From: Glandiceps talaboti
Lineage: Eukaryota > Hemichordata > Enteropneusta > Spengelidae
NCBI RefSeq assembly: GCF_964340395.1
Contig: NC_135556.1
Location: forward strand, 5,205,001 to 5,269,000
Direction: 5' to 3'
Length of the DNA stretch: 64,000 nucleotides
Numbering within the stretch: the first letter of the stretch is position 1; each line of letters starts with the position of its first letter. Positions 50,110 to 62,905 of this stretch are shown here, one piece after another. A program made the translations under genes and the position numbers. The notes under the pieces are model-generated. The model ran no database searches, was not told the DNA's origin, and was given only the letters and a program-made list of their open reading frames with translations.

Positions 50110-50199
50110 ATCGAAAGTTTGACAAGAATAGTCATCATTCTGCCAAGAGAGTTACAACTTGACTGTTCTCCTCTCAAACTATCAACATCAAAATCAACC

Positions 50200-51213
50200 A
50201 TGTATGCTGTATCTCAGTACTCTCATGTTCAAGTTCACCATGGTGCCACGTCTGTCGATGACATCAACATGCAAGTCATCTTTGCCACGACTGGTCTGCC
50301 TCCCTTCTCGTCTCCAAGCAACGTCACGTCATCGGAACCAGTGTCCAGATCAGAACTTAATGACATCTTGGATGAACTTGGTTTTTCAGGTGAGCATTGT
50401 TGCCTTATACTTACACTCTTAAAAGGGAATTATTCCAAACTATTCAACAACTCTAGTATGAACGTAACACAAAATTGGAATAAACATCTTCCAATTTATC
50501 CAGGATTTCTCAGAAATTTTTTTAAGTTACCTGATTGGCAGTCAAGTATATACAATTCATTCACATCCTTTTCTATTACTTGTTTCGGCACAATATATTA
50601 ATTTTAAACTGCAAGTTTTAACAACTATCTCCATACCGTTTTAAGTGTTATATGTTTATTGATATCGTGTTTTCGATCCATATTATCTTTTTACAGATAC
50701 TACAGATAACCAGTCATTTTATACACCGTCCCATAGCGATGACGTCATTCCCACACTGTCTCCACCAATGGTTATCCGCGAAGATGAAGAACTCTCTATA
50801 GCTGATTGGATTCGTATCAACCATGCGCCCTCAGTGTTGACTATTAGATCGTACACCACGCATAGATGTTTACCTGCCATTCGTCCCGAACAAGAAGTAG
50901 TCTTAGAAACCACATTCAGAACACAACGGTATCCTTGTAGTGACGTCAGACGAAGATTGGCGAAAGTGACTGGGTTGACCTTTGATTTCGTAAATGTAAG
51001 TATATGAACTTTTAAAATGATATTGAGCTAATGTTTGTTTTAATTGTTCAATAATGTCCTGATTACCGCCGATATTTAATTTTATCGTCTTACCCACAGA
51101 ACTGGTTTTCAAGTCGTCGTGAACAGGTACAACGCGTCAGAAAACGTCTCCATTTCCCATGTGATCCCTGTATCAACAACGCAGATGCCCTTCGAACCAG
51201 TCGGAAGAATTAA
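50200..51213 (+). CDS. Divergent homeobox gene, copy C (200 aa, 3 exons)
   Basis: Exons 50200-50389, 50697-50995 and 51100-51213 (TAA). Splice sites are TTTTCAG|GTGAGC, TTTTTACAG|AT, GTAAAT|GTAAGT and CCCACAG|AACTGG. The protein matches copies B/D apart from P5S and H92R. Intron 2 is only 104 bp, against 191 and 185 bp in B and D, because of an internal deletion. Homeodomain at residues 118-177 with V45 N46 | N47 W48 F49 S50 S51 R52 R53. AATAAA at 51356-51361. The 200-residue product ends CDPCINNADALRTSRKN. Confidence 0.87.
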
Positions 51214-51399
51214 CGATCGATCATAACACACGAATCATCAAATGTAATATTTTGAACTTACGTTCAGTAATTGAGTTCAGAAAACGTGTATGTTATTTTT
51301 TATTACATTGAATGGGTGAAATTTTATCAACTGTATATATTTAACTTATTTATAGAATAAATTGTTAGTGGTTTTCCACATGTTCAAGTATTATATTTA

Positions 51400-51457
51400 T
51401 ATTGTATGTATGTATGTATGTATGTATGTATGTATGTATGTATGTATGTATGTATGT
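51400..51457. repeat. TGTA microsatellite of unit C
   Basis: About 14 TGTA units, much shorter than in A, B and D. Confidence 0.95.
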
Positions 51458-51717
51458 GGAGTGTGAATGTGTGCCCGCCTAAGACATTGGAGTCAATTCC
51501 TGGCTTGTTTTGGCTCATTTTTGGTTGGTCTTGGTTAGTTTTGGCTCGTTTATGCTCGTTTATTGGTTGTTTGGGACAATTTAGATAGAATTTACAGATT
51601 ATAGGTAGTTTCAAAATTTATCAAAGACCATTGACAATAGGCTAATTGATTAGTATTTATTATCACATTTCCCATGATGCAACATTCAACATGGCGGGTT
51701 TGCAAGTTGCCTATTCA

Positions 51718-52481
51718 TGCATCTGATTGTTGGTTGACTGCATGAGTGATGTCTGGGGTGAGGTAGTCCTATAAGCTGGTCTCTCCCTAGCAGATTTAGA
51801 GATTTCTTGGCTCTATTAAGGCAATTTAGGTTGGTAAGGGTAGTGGCATTACTATTGCAAATATAGTAAACTCACTGATATGTTAGAGAATGTAAGCTCC
51901 TTATATCTACTACATGTATTATGTATAATACAAACTGGAATCTGATCAGATGTTGTGATTTGTAGTGTCGATAACAAGTAATGTCCAAAATTGAAAGCTT
52001 ACTATGCGTATTAATCTCTTCAATGCTTCATACTGAAGAGTAGAACAATTTAGATTAACTTCTTTAAATTTATTAACAATCTATACCATTACAGAACTTT
52101 CCACTTTTGGCCAAAAGTACAATACATTGTATGTGAAGCATATTCACCATTGATTATGAAATACCCAAGTATTTGCATGGCTATGTTTTGTAACTAGTGT
52201 GGTAGGTAATACATTGTATATGTATTAAATATGTGTAAAGTTATGTTTGAGTGTCATTCCAGGTGAAGTATTATATTTAAAAAATGGGGACAAGAACAAA
52301 TTCCACAGTTCAGACAAGGTCATGCCACAGTAGATTCATGGATTTTTCTTCCATCAAATTCCAAAACACAATGACCCCCCCCCCTCCCATCCAATATTTT
52401 CAAAAACAGGGTAACCCCTACTAATCCACACCCTACCCCGCCCCGGGCCCCCCACCCAGACCGAAGAAACTGACCGCTCCC
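51718..52481. mobile_element. Truncated copy of the Harbinger-like element
   Basis: Collinear with 38667-39471 (CATCTGATTGTTGGTTGA start, right terminus AGAAACTGACCGCTCCC). The left end is missing. The right terminus is followed by TTA. Confidence 0.8.
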
Positions 52482-53506
52482 TTACTTAAACTTACTTAGT
52501 AATACTTACTTACTTTTTCTTCTTCTGTTAACTTGCTGTATTACATTATAAAAAAACCACAAATGGTAGCTTTAATCTCATAGACACATATCAAAATGTT
52601 TCTGTGTCCACTATGGTGCTATACATTATTTGCCACGATGACATTTCAACTTCGAGTTTTACGCAGACGACATCTTCAAATATAATGGACCTGGGTCTCT
52701 TAGGAAGTCAATCGTGCACTTCAGTTGACTGAATAGAATGTTCAATTGTTCCCTGGTTTCCTGGAAAGAGGCGAGAATAAAACCCACAAAATAAGGGTTA
52801 CCATAAAGAGATTCCATCTTCCAAGAATCTTATTCAATGTTGCTTGCGTATAATTATAACTGTCATCTGGAGTTTATCTACATTTCGAGTTGGAAATGGA
52901 AGAATAATATCCATGGACTGCTGTTCCGGAGTCTCACCCTGGTGAATTGAAGAAATAGCCTGGTATCTTTGAAAAGTGTTACGTCAGACTATGGATGTAT
53001 TAGTAATTGTATAGAGCGTATATTGATACATCTGTAGTACTAGTAGCAGGCTTAGTGTCATATTTTCCTTACGAAAACAATTCTATTACGTCTCCCTGTA
53101 TTGCAGCTGTGTCGGAAACTGTGCACAGGTTGTGTACATGCACAGACTGGTACATGCACTGTGTGCGCGTTCAACATATATTGAACAGCGCCCGCACTCG
53201 TTGATAAAGATTACTATTCACGGGAGTAACTACAAAGATAGTCCAACTGGCATTGTAGCACGTCAACACTTTCAGAAAATAGTACCAAATCGTCAGCATA
53301 CATTAAAAGAAAAAGACTCTGGGATTTACAATCAAAGGGAATACAATCATTAGTCAAAACCCCCATTTCCAAGTCATTAGTATAATGCATTGAAAATAAA
53401 ATAGGGGAGACTACTTCTCCTTACATTAACCCAGCCAAGAGTACTAGTCTAGTGAAATAATGTTTCTTGAAATCTAACCCAATGGCGTCATTGTGCAGTT
53501 TGGTAG
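52482..53506. other. Unit C/D spacer, no gene seen
   Basis: Unique-looking AT-rich sequence. Short open frames on + at 53007-53353 have no recognisable motif. Confidence 0.5.
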
Positions 53507-54262
53507 ACTCTCTCACAGTCCTCGGAGCTTCGCATCGCTAAAACGACTGCTTTGTATGTACCGACACAGACAAGAAACAAGACGTATTAGCAACAAGCCT
53601 TCTCCCATTGGTCGAACATAGCATAGTCTCGGGTAGACATTAATCTATTGTCATGGAAATAACTTTTCAACATGTGAATCTACCCGAATTCATTATAGTC
53701 TCGCATAAATCAACAAACCACACGATACTACTCGATATTACGATGGGAAAGTTTGCTATCCTACTGATAGAATCAACAATAGCCATTACCAATCTGTCTT
53801 CTATACTTGTCTGTCTTCTTAATTGTCTGTTGTGGTACCGACTCTATCTACCGCATAATATTGTGCTTTGATTTGTAGTCGAATGTTCTTGTAATAGTGC
53901 GCCCACATCGACGACATACGTATACGATTAATCATTCGTTGACGTGTACGTGTTACAACTGCGATGCTCCTGGTCTTGTTGCTAAACCCCCTGGCTATGT
54001 GAAGGCGACCGAAGGTCGCTAGTGAGGGCGATGGTCGTTCCATCCTCATATCTATCAGAAGAAAGCCCGAGGTCTAGCAGCAAGACCATCGACCATGGAA
54101 GCGGTCGCAGTAACACGTCAACGAATTGTTAGCCTTATGTAGTCGATGAGGGCGCACAGTACACGGATACTGTACTCAAGTACAGACAGAGCATACAGAA
54201 TGTGGCAGTACATGCAAAACAACCCTTTCCGATAGTGACGCTCCCGAGACTGTAGAGAATCT
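53507..54262. mobile_element. Foldback transposon with long imperfect inverted arms (~756 bp)
   Basis: The left arm starts GTAGACTCTCTCACAGTCC and includes TTTGTATGTACCGAC, AGTCGAATGTTCTTGTAATA, ATTCGTTGACGTGTACGTG and GGTCTTGTTGCT. The right arm repeats these in reverse from AGCAGCAAGACC (about 54078) to GTCTCGGGAGC (about 54238). About 280 bp at 53570-53850 is extra relative to the 21.1 kb solo arm. No transposase frame. Target duplication not resolved. Confidence 0.65.
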
Positions 54263-54529
54263 GCAGTTGCCGATATGAACTGAGCATGTGCATCACCTCT
54301 CAGGTTCCCCTTGTTCCTCTAATACGTTCTGATAACCAGTCATTTACTTTGGTTACTTCGCCATACAATGAGACTTACAGATACAGTCATGTATTTCGAT
54401 TCAGTATTTTAAGCAATTACATATCTACATCATGTAGTAAACTTGCTGTCGTATTAAGCGCCGATACAAGTCAAGGCTTGTCTCCCGGGTTTGCCTACGC
54501 ATAAAGGTTTCAGCCGGACAATATTGTAA

Positions 54530-54637
<108 letters not shown>

Positions 54638-54897
54638 TTGCTTCTTAGTACCTCAGACCTAATAAGTGATCTAAGTTACAATATACACTAGTACATATAT
54701 GCTCATGCCTACTTGTGGTTGTGCTGTGGTTACATACTAATACATACATAAGTTTCGACATAAGTTTCGACATACTAATACATATCTTTTTGTTTTCGTT
54801 CATTGGTAAGGTATGTCCTTTCGAACTCTTAGATCCTAAACACCATTGATCAAACAACATTGATGTTTTCCATTACATTCAAATTCTTTCTCTGTTG

Positions 54898-55075
54898 CCA
54901 TGAGCTGTCAATCAACCGATGGTAAGTGGTTGTCATTATAATGTATTCAATTGTCAATCAATTGTCGGCAAATACTTGTTGTCGTAGTTATTGTTTAGTT
55001 TTCAATCAAGCATCGGTATTTGTTTGTCATCATGTTGACTAATGTATCCAGCTGTCGGCATATATAACATATTTA
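54898..55075 (+). promoter_or_regulatory. CTGTCAATCA module upstream of copy D
   Basis: Exact site at 54905-54914, with variants TTGTCAATCA near 54952 and TTCAATCA near 55000; another exact site at 56395-56404. Confidence 0.45.
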
Positions 55076-55637
55076 AGTTTACTCAAAGGGCGGTACTCTT
55101 CCATCGTTGACTGAATGAGACGAACTAGCTAGTCTTGTCATTTTTCGAATGACAAATTTAACATCAATTGCTCGGGTGGCTGGGGTGAGGTGGGGTGATT
55201 CTATTCCTCACTATGTTACTATGTTGGTATTAATGGAATGAAAATGGACGGGGACAACACTTTTACTACTTTGATACTGTAGAACAAAAGTCCGCTGAAG
55301 TTAATTAAACACCAAAAGTTAGTTTGCCACTATTTATGTAATAAAAAATGCTCAGTCCATGATCTCATTGTAAGTATTCTCTTGATCATGGCGTATATAA
55401 TATATTGCATGTATATATATATATATTGAGTATATTCATATCAGTGCTAGATGACTTTGTCGTCTACAACCCACCGATCAATAGATAGAAATCAAAGGCA
55501 ATACCTCATAAAGATTATCACTGAATAGGAAATTGATAGTACTCACTGCTATCATGACGCACATTGTAAATTAAACGATCATAAAAGTATGTAATCCTTA
55601 CATCTGATTTCAACCATAGACCCTACACGAAAGTCGG

Positions 55638-55870
55638 TAGACTGTCGACAGTCGTTCGTGCCTTTTTTGCTACGTTTCACCTAAAACAAAAGTCGTCGCC
55701 TCGCTCCGTAGCACTGAATACCAATGCGTACTGATAGGAACTGCGAGTGCCGAAGGCACATGCGAACAGTACGCTGCTATATAGTATATTGCTCCGGATC
55801 GGAGCGAGGCGACGACTTTAGTTTTAGATAAAACGTAGCAACAAAGGCACGAACGACTGTCGACAGTCTA
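55638..55870. mobile_element. Mutator-like foldback MITE, copy D (233 bp)
   Basis: Same termini and arms as copies C and E; flanks GAAAGTCGG (55629-55637) and GAAAGTAGG (55871-55879). Confidence 0.92.
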
Positions 55871-55923
55871 GAAAGTAGGCTCTATGTTCCAATACACCTC
55901 CCTGCACACTGCAGTTTGTATTG

Positions 55924-56006
55924 TACACTGTGACGGGGCGCCGTCATCGGTCAACCCTTTCACAGCGCATGAGAGCATGCCGATGAGGGCGGAGCGACAC
56001 TACGTA
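55924..56006 (+). mobile_element. 83 bp foldback element, unit D copy
   Basis: Same arms as in unit C, with one change (GCGCCGTCATCGG) that breaks a pair in the inner stem. Confidence 0.87.
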
Positions 56007-57201
56007 TCTTAAAATAGTCTAACCGTGGGTGATACAAATACTTCAATGGTAAACCTACTGTCTCTGTAACAATTGAAACCATCCTTATTCCTATCACACG
56101 CTCTAGTGGATTTGTATTTTGGTAGTTATTTTCCTACTTGTATGTTATCACCGACATATGTTTCTTTTTATTCTCGTAATTAATTGACATCAATGAAAAC
56201 ATCCCTTGGAATATACCGACGAACTCTAAATCTACTCTCGTTTCGATAGCCTATTGACTTATAGTGTTATGAGTCACAGACCTAAATTATATCCAGGATA
56301 TTTTGGTAATTTTCAACTGTACAGTAAGCCGGCCAAAAACGTTTCAATAGCTTAACAACTAACTTTATTAAAATGACACGTCAGTCAATGTGAGCTGTCA
56401 ATCATCTATCGGTAAGTCTTTGTAACTGACTTCTTCTGTTGAACCTAGTTAATCACAAGGATGGTGTCCAGTTATGACCTTATCGACTGTCGGTAAGTCG
56501 TTATCATTGTTTGAATTGATCACAAGGATGGTGTCCAATTTGTTATTCTCTTAGCTGTCAATAGGGTCTTGGCAGAAGAACTAAGTCGGTCTTGTCAAAA
56601 TCCCTTTGAATTAAAGGGCGGCATACCGTTGTCGATTTAAAGACGCAATTTACAATAGGATTACAATTTAGGTGTGAAAAACAGCTCTATCTCTGTCAGA
56701 GCTCATCCTCGTAAACCATAGCCTCTTTTACGGCACCGCGTACCGTCCAAGACTTTGTGCCACCTCAGACCACTGTTCTCTATAGTGGTGCCAGGCTGAT
56801 GAAAAATAAGCTCTGCTTAGCGCGAATGGACAGAGCTAGTAGAAAAAGTTGGTCAAGTGCAAAATAATTATACTATATAATCCGTGTAGCTCTACTGATA
56901 ATGTTACTCTAATACGAGATTCCGCGATTGAACCCCTGACCGTTAACAACTGGTATATCTCCATCATAATGATATATCGCCATCGTAAACATGCTATCTC
57001 CACAGCACATTCACTAATTTGAGGATTTGGTAAATTCCAATGCGTACTTCTCTTAGTAGCTAGAAAAACACGAATGTGGTTTCGTCGACCGACTGTATGA
57101 GAATATGAAGGACACTTGCAAATACAAAACACACATATTATTATGTTTTTGATGACTGTCGTACACGAGTTGTACTGAAGAATCATAGACATGGTTATGC
57201 C

Positions 57202-57390
57202 TAGACTCTCTCACGGTCCTCGGAACTTCGCTTTACTAAAATTAAAGCTAAACGAATTATTTTGTGTGTACCGATACCAGCTATATAACCGTACTCGAAT
57301 ATCCTTGTGCTGTGCGCCCTCATCGACCATGATAGAGATAACCATTCGTTGACGTGTGACTGCGACGCTCCGTGTTTTCGCGAAGCTCTG
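57202..57390 (+). mobile_element. Fragment of the foldback transposon inside unit D
   Basis: Same insertion as in unit C (48868) but about 17 bp longer in the CTTGTGCTGTGCGCCCTCAT part. Absent in A and B. Confidence 0.7.
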
Positions 57391-58406
57391 ATCAATCATG
57401 ATAGTTTTTATTGCTTTGTGAAAAGTGGAAAGGGGTGGCAGTAAAAAGATTGGACAAAGGATGGACATACAGTACGTTGTTAGTCAAATAACACTAACCA
57501 TGGATATATCTTTTGATATAATATAAGGGGAAAACCCATTTTGCATTTTAGACATCTCACGTCTGTGTTGTATTGTGTGTGTCCATCGTGGTTGTCAACG
57601 TATTACATACATGCCATCAAATACATGTGATTAATTCTAAACTTGGTATTCTTTTATTAATCGGCCAATGTCATACCTTGTTTTCTATTGTTCTCTGAAG
57701 TATGTGTTAATGACGTCACTAATCGTCTGCACCTTCCGTGAATTCAAATTCAACGCCGTTCATTAATTTCATTGTCGGGCTATTCTTTGGCATTGCCCCT
57801 TTAACAGTCGGTAACTACAAGGGGTGACGTCATTTTATGGCTCGGTAAGACCGGTTCATGTCAACGGTTGACAAACTGATACTTTGATTTTCTTAGGTAT
57901 AATTTCCTTTGATCACATGTACAGACAAGGAAGAATATGCTTTGATACAGTCAGTTGGGTGCTACTAGTAGTACTGTTACGTCATAGGGGTAGCTTAATA
58001 TAACGTTTCAGTGTCCAAATACTGTAGTTGTGGTTAGAACAGGTACTATTAGTAATAATCAATGACCCAACCCGTTGTCCTTACCAACACTCTCAACGTT
58101 ATTATGTTATTGCATGAGTGGCACTTCTATAGTTACAATTGTTATGCAGGTGGTAATAGAATCCTGTATTTGTAGTCGAAAAAGTCTGTCCAATGTTGCA
58201 ATTGATTGATGTAGTGATTTGGGCTGTTAGGTTTTGCACAATTAAGTTTAATTTACTCTGCTATGTTTGCGTTAAAAGACTCGAAAACCGAGTCTAGATC
58301 AATAGAAGACAGCAAAGTTGCGGCTTTTCTACAAAGATTCATTCAACTTTTGGGGTCACATTAACATTCCGGAACTTTGATAGAAAACCGCACATAGTTC
58401 GGTTAC

Positions 58407-58479
58407 CACGTGACTGGGTCATCTTACTATCAAGTGATAAAATATGCAAATCTAGATCTATTGTTTTCGTGTCTATAAA
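58407..58479 (+). promoter_or_regulatory. Core promoter of copy D: E-box, octamer, TATA
   Basis: CACGTG 58407-58412, ATGCAAAT 58444-58451, TATAAA 58474-58479, start codon 58565. Confidence 0.65.
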
Positions 58480-58564
58480 ATCGAAAATTTGACAAGAATA
58501 GTCATCATTCTGCCAAGAGAGTTACAACTTGACTCTTCTCAAACTATCAACATCAAAATCAACC

Positions 58565-59674
58565 ATGTATGCTGTACCTCAGTACTCTCATGTTCAAGTT
58601 CACCATGGTGCCACGTCTGTCGATGACATCAACATGCAAGTCATCTTTGCCACGACTGGTCTGCCTCCCTTCTCGTCTCCAAGCAACGTCACGTCATCGG
58701 AACCTGTGTCCAGATCAGAACTTAATGACATCTTGGATGAACTTGGTTTTTCAGGTGAGCATTGTTGCTTTATACTTACACTCTTAAAAGGGAATTATTC
58801 CAAACTATTCAACAACTCTAGTATGAACGTGACACAAAATTGGAATAAATATCTTCAAATTTATTCAGTATTTCTCAATCTCCGAAATGATATAACATTT
58901 TTAAAGTTACCTGATTGGCAGTCAAGTATATGCAATTCATTCACGTCCCTTTTTATTACTTGATTTCGTCACACTATATGATTTTCAACTGCAAGTTTTA
59001 ACAATTATCTCCATACCGTTTTAAGTGTTATCTGTTTATTAATATCGTGCTTTCGATTCATATTATCTTTTTACAGATACTACAGATAACCAGTCATTTT
59101 ATACACCGTCCCATAGCGATGACGTCATTCCCACACTGTCTCCACCAATGGTTATCCACGAAGATGAAGAACTCTCTATAGCTGATTGGATACGTATCAA
59201 CCATGCGCCCTCAGTGTTGACTATTAGATCATACACCACGCATAGATGTTTACCTGCCATTCGTCCCGAACAAGAAGTAGTCTTAGAAACCACATTCAGA
59301 ACACAACGGTATCCTTGCAGTGACGTCAGACGAAGACTGGCGAAAGTGACTGGGTTGACCTTTGATTTCGTAAATGTAAGTATATGAACTTTTAAAATGA
59401 TATTGAGCTATTGTCTGTTTTAATTGTTCAATAATGTCCCAATTACCACAGAAATTTAATTTTATCGCCTTAGCCACAATCATCAATTAGTTTCCATCGT
59501 AAACTAAAACTTTGTTCTACTGACCATAACTAACTGTCTATTTGTTCGTCTTACCCACAGAACTGGTTTTCAAGTCGTCGTGAACAGGTACAACGCGTCA
59601 GAAAACGTCTCCATTTCCCATGTGATCCCTGTATCAACAACGCAGATGCCCTTCGAACCAGTCGGAAGAATTAA
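58565..59674 (+). CDS. Divergent homeobox gene, copy D (200 aa, 3 exons)
   Basis: Exons 58565-58754, 59077-59375 and 59561-59674 (TAA). By eye the protein is identical to copy B, while the introns differ at many sites, which hints at constraint on the coding part or at gene conversion. Homeodomain at residues 118-177, with N51 replaced by Ser as in the other copies. AATAAA at 59815-59820. The region upstream of the start has a deletion (CTTGACTCTTCTCAAAC) that removes any N-terminal extension. Confidence 0.87.
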
Positions 59675-59861
59675 TGATCATAACATAAATCATCAAATGT
59701 AATATTTTGAACTTTACGTTCAGTAATTGAGTTCAGAAAACGTGTATATGTTATTTTTTATGACATTCAATGGGTGAAATTTTATCAATTGTACATATTT
59801 AACTTATTTAAAAGAATAAATTGTTAGTGGTTTTCCACATGTTCAAGTATTATATTTATAT

Positions 59862-60070
59862 TGTATGTATGTATGTATGTATGTATGTATGTATGTATGT
59901 ATGTATGTATGTATGTATGTATGTATGTGTGTGTGTATGTATGTGTGTATGTATACAATGTATGTGTATGTATGTGTGTATGTAATGTATGTATGTATGT
60001 ATGTATGTATGTATGTATGTATGTATGTATGTATGTATGCATGTATAGATGTATCTGAGTGTGTGTGTGT
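59862..60070. repeat. TGTA microsatellite of unit D
   Basis: TGTA array with TGTG interruptions, ending in a short TG run. Confidence 0.97.
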
Positions 60071-60189
60071 GCAAGTGTTATTAAAATTCATAACATCTTG
60101 CCTCCAACTATTGTGCATCTAGCATTTGATCTAGATATGGTTTTCTGTTGTCAATAAAATTAATCTGGGATCATAATTGTCATGGAATT

Positions 60190-60345
60190 TAGGTTTGAAA
60201 TCAGTTGTCTAGCAGATTTATAGGAAAAGTTGGCCTAGAACAGAATAATCCTATGTTATCCCCATGATGCTATCAATACGCTAACACTAATGTGAGAACC
60301 TGGGATTGAAACCTGGGCCTTTAACAATTGAACCAATATTGACTT
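60190..60345 (-). mobile_element. tRNA-derived SINE-like relic, unit D copy
   Basis: Same A- and B-box-like sequence as in unit B; B box on + at 60301-60313. Confidence 0.45.
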
Positions 60346-61151
60346 CAGTTGAGATGGGATTAAAAACTATTTTGTAAAGACTGATATCATTCAATTATTT
60401 ACATATGTTTGGTAATTAAGGGTACAATAATGGGCACAGATATACATAATGCATGTACATGTAATATATACAATATAGATTTTATTATTTCCAACAAAAT
60501 TCCTTGCTTTGCATTTACTTAAATGGTTATCTTACAAAGTTCTAAATGCCAGATCAAACTCTAGTACTGAAAATATATATTAGTTGTATAATGATTTTGA
60601 CATTGTAATTGCACACACACAAAAAACACCGATTGTGAAGCTGAAACACAACTGAAGTAACTCTCACATACAACTTATTATATTTCTCACAACTTTCACT
60701 TTTTAAAACACATGCACAGCAATGACAACATTCAATACTGTCATGGAAATAATGTGCGCTCTCAGTGACCGACCTTTGAACTTTACACCCAGGACCATGA
60801 GTCTTTTCATAAAATAGTTTTCGATGACGAGAACCATGTTCCTTCTCTTATCAACATTTTTGTAGTAGAAATTGAATTAATCCTAAAAGATCTTGTTTTG
60901 AGTTGAATCAGTGTATCTGGTTGTGTTTCTTACTATCTTAGCTACATTCAGTGAATGTTTACTTCTGTTCTGAGTTAATTTACTTGCTTTATGACAATTT
61001 TTCTGTTGTGTAGTTCAGTTCTTTTTCACCAGTCACTTCAGTGGTGTAATGGCCACACTTCATATGTGTTACAAATATGTCCAACTCTGGATCAAACCGA
61101 AACATTGCCTTATGTGCTCTGTTGTAAATTCTGTCACAATAGTTAGTACAT

Positions 61152-61650
61152 GTACAAAATGTTGCAGCCAGAATTATTACATGTTCAAAGCGTCATGTTC
61201 ATACCACGCGAATTCTACAGGAATTACATTGGTTGCCAGTACGTCAACATATTATTTATAAGATCTTAGTCATCACTTTTAAACTTCTTCATGGTTCAGG
61301 TCCTCCATATCTTAGTGAGTTGTTCAGTGTCTATGTTCCGGGACATAGTCTATGTTTCAGTTCATTTTAAACTTATTACCGTTACAGCCAGGACAAAAAA
61401 ACACGATGACAGGGCTTTCAGTGTTGCATCCCCAGATCTATGGAATGCTCTCCCTCTCCAACTCAGTTGTTGCGATAATGTAAATGTTTCGAAATGTATG
61501 CTGAAAACACATCTTTTTAATCTTGCCTTCTCTTAGATCTGGAATTTAGTTTTTATACTTTTTATGCTTGTTTTGTATTTTAAGCAGCTCAGATCACTGT
61601 CTTTGTTGATTTTAGCCGCTATATAAATTAAATTACTACTATTATAGGTT
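61152..61650 (+). pseudogene. LINE ORF2 C-terminus with 3' end, unit D copy
   Basis: Continues beyond the unit B copy: after VQNVAARIITC and LHWLPV blocks, a frameshift near 61360, then TARTKKHDDRAFSVASPDLW, NALPLQLSCCDNVNVSKCML, KTHLFNLAFS, stop at 61534-61536. The 3' end GCTATATAAATTAAATTACTA is typical of L2/CR1/Rex-type LINEs, which end in short A/T-rich tandem repeats. Confidence 0.87.
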
Positions 61651-62046
61651 TGTCCTTTCCTTGTTTTACTGTAGTCTCCATTCTTTTCACCATCGTTAAC
61701 TTTAATCCAGTGTTTTGATGAATTGACATTCAACACTATTACTCAATTTACCTTACCACTCAGAGAAGGAGTACCGAGGATAAAGTTGACGAGTTGTGGA
61801 TTGACGTTATTAACGATATTCTTGGGTTGGGAGGGGTGATTCTATTCCTCACTATGTTACTATGTTGGTATTAATGGAATGAAAATGGACGGGGACAACA
61901 CTTTTACTACTTTGATACTGTAGAACAAAAGTCCGCTGAAGTTAATCAAACACCAAAAGTTAGTTTGCCACTATTTATGTAATAAAAAATGCTCAGTCCA
62001 TGATCTCATTGTAAGTATTCTCTTGATCATGGCGTATATAATATAT

Positions 62047-62049
<3 letters not shown>

Positions 62050-62143
<94 letters not shown>

Positions 62144-62260
62144 CTCGGTGAGTATCAATCTGCTAAGATAGTGCTCTATACCGCAGTGGCAGAGCGTAAA
62201 TTAAATTACTACTATTATTGGTTTGTCCTTTCCTTGATCTCATTGTATTTATATATATAC

Positions 62261-62333
<73 letters not shown>

Positions 62334-62335
62334 AG
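62050..62335. repeat. Expanded TA microsatellite with an insert
   Basis: Two TA runs (62050-62142 and about 62252-62331) flank about 110 bp that repeats LINE 3'-end sequence (AAATTAAATTACTACTATTA, TGGTTTGTCCTTTCC). Units B and D have only a short TA run at this place (40152 and 55411). Confidence 0.9.
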
Positions 62336-62538
62336 TATATTCATATCAGTGCTAGATTTCTTTGTCATCTACAACCCACCGATCAATAGATAGAAAGGTA
62401 ATACCTATAATAAAGATTATCACTGAATAGGAAATTGATAGTACTCACTGCTATCATGGCGCACATTGTAAATCAAACGGTCACAAAGTATGTAATCCTT
62501 ACATCCGATTTCAACCATAGACCCTACACGAAAGTAGG

Positions 62539-62769
62539 TAGACTGTCGACAGTCGTTCGTGCCTTTTTTGCTACGTTTCACCTAAAACAAAAGTCGTCGC
62601 CTCGCTCCGTAGCACTGAATACTAATGCGTACTGATAGGAACTGCGAGTGCCGAAGGCATGTGCGAACAGTACGCTGCTATATAGTATTGCTCCGGATCG
62701 GAGCGAGGCGACGACTTTAGTTTTAGATAAAAGGTAGCAACAAAGGCACGAACGACTGTCGACAGTCTA
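62539..62769. mobile_element. Mutator-like foldback MITE, copy E (231 bp)
   Basis: Termini TAGACTGTCGACAGTCGTTC and reverse complement, with perfect 9 bp target duplications GAAAGTAGG at 62530-62538 and 62770-62778. Confidence 0.95.
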
Positions 62770-62822
62770 GAAAGTAGGGTCTATGTTCCAATACATCTCC
62801 CTGTACACTGCAGTTTGTATTG

Positions 62823-62905
62823 TACATCGTGACGGGGCGCCCTCATCGGTCAACCCTTTCACAGAGCATGAGAGCATGCCGATGAGGGCGGAGCGACACG
62901 GCGTA
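62823..62905 (+). mobile_element. 83 bp foldback element, unit E copy
   Basis: TACATCGTGACGGGGCGCCC ... CCGATGAGGGCGGAGCGACA, same loop as C and D. Confidence 0.87.

Larger units (their letters stand above)
46330..51460 (+). repeat. Amplified unit C
   Basis: Collinear with D from the CAATGAGACT(A/T)ACAGATAC segment (46337 versus 54367) to the TGTA array after the gene. Compared with D it lacks about 300 bp just left of the MITE (D 55330-55625), and its 3' side is replaced by a Harbinger-like fragment. It includes an ACAT array at 46507-46600. Confidence 0.9.

Noticed and set aside
50080-50199. N-terminal extension MQIYCFRVYKIES... of homeobox copies A and C
   Set aside because: The ATG is part of the ATGCAAAT octamer upstream of the TATA box, and the extension is closed by TAG in B and D, so MYAVPQ is the better start.
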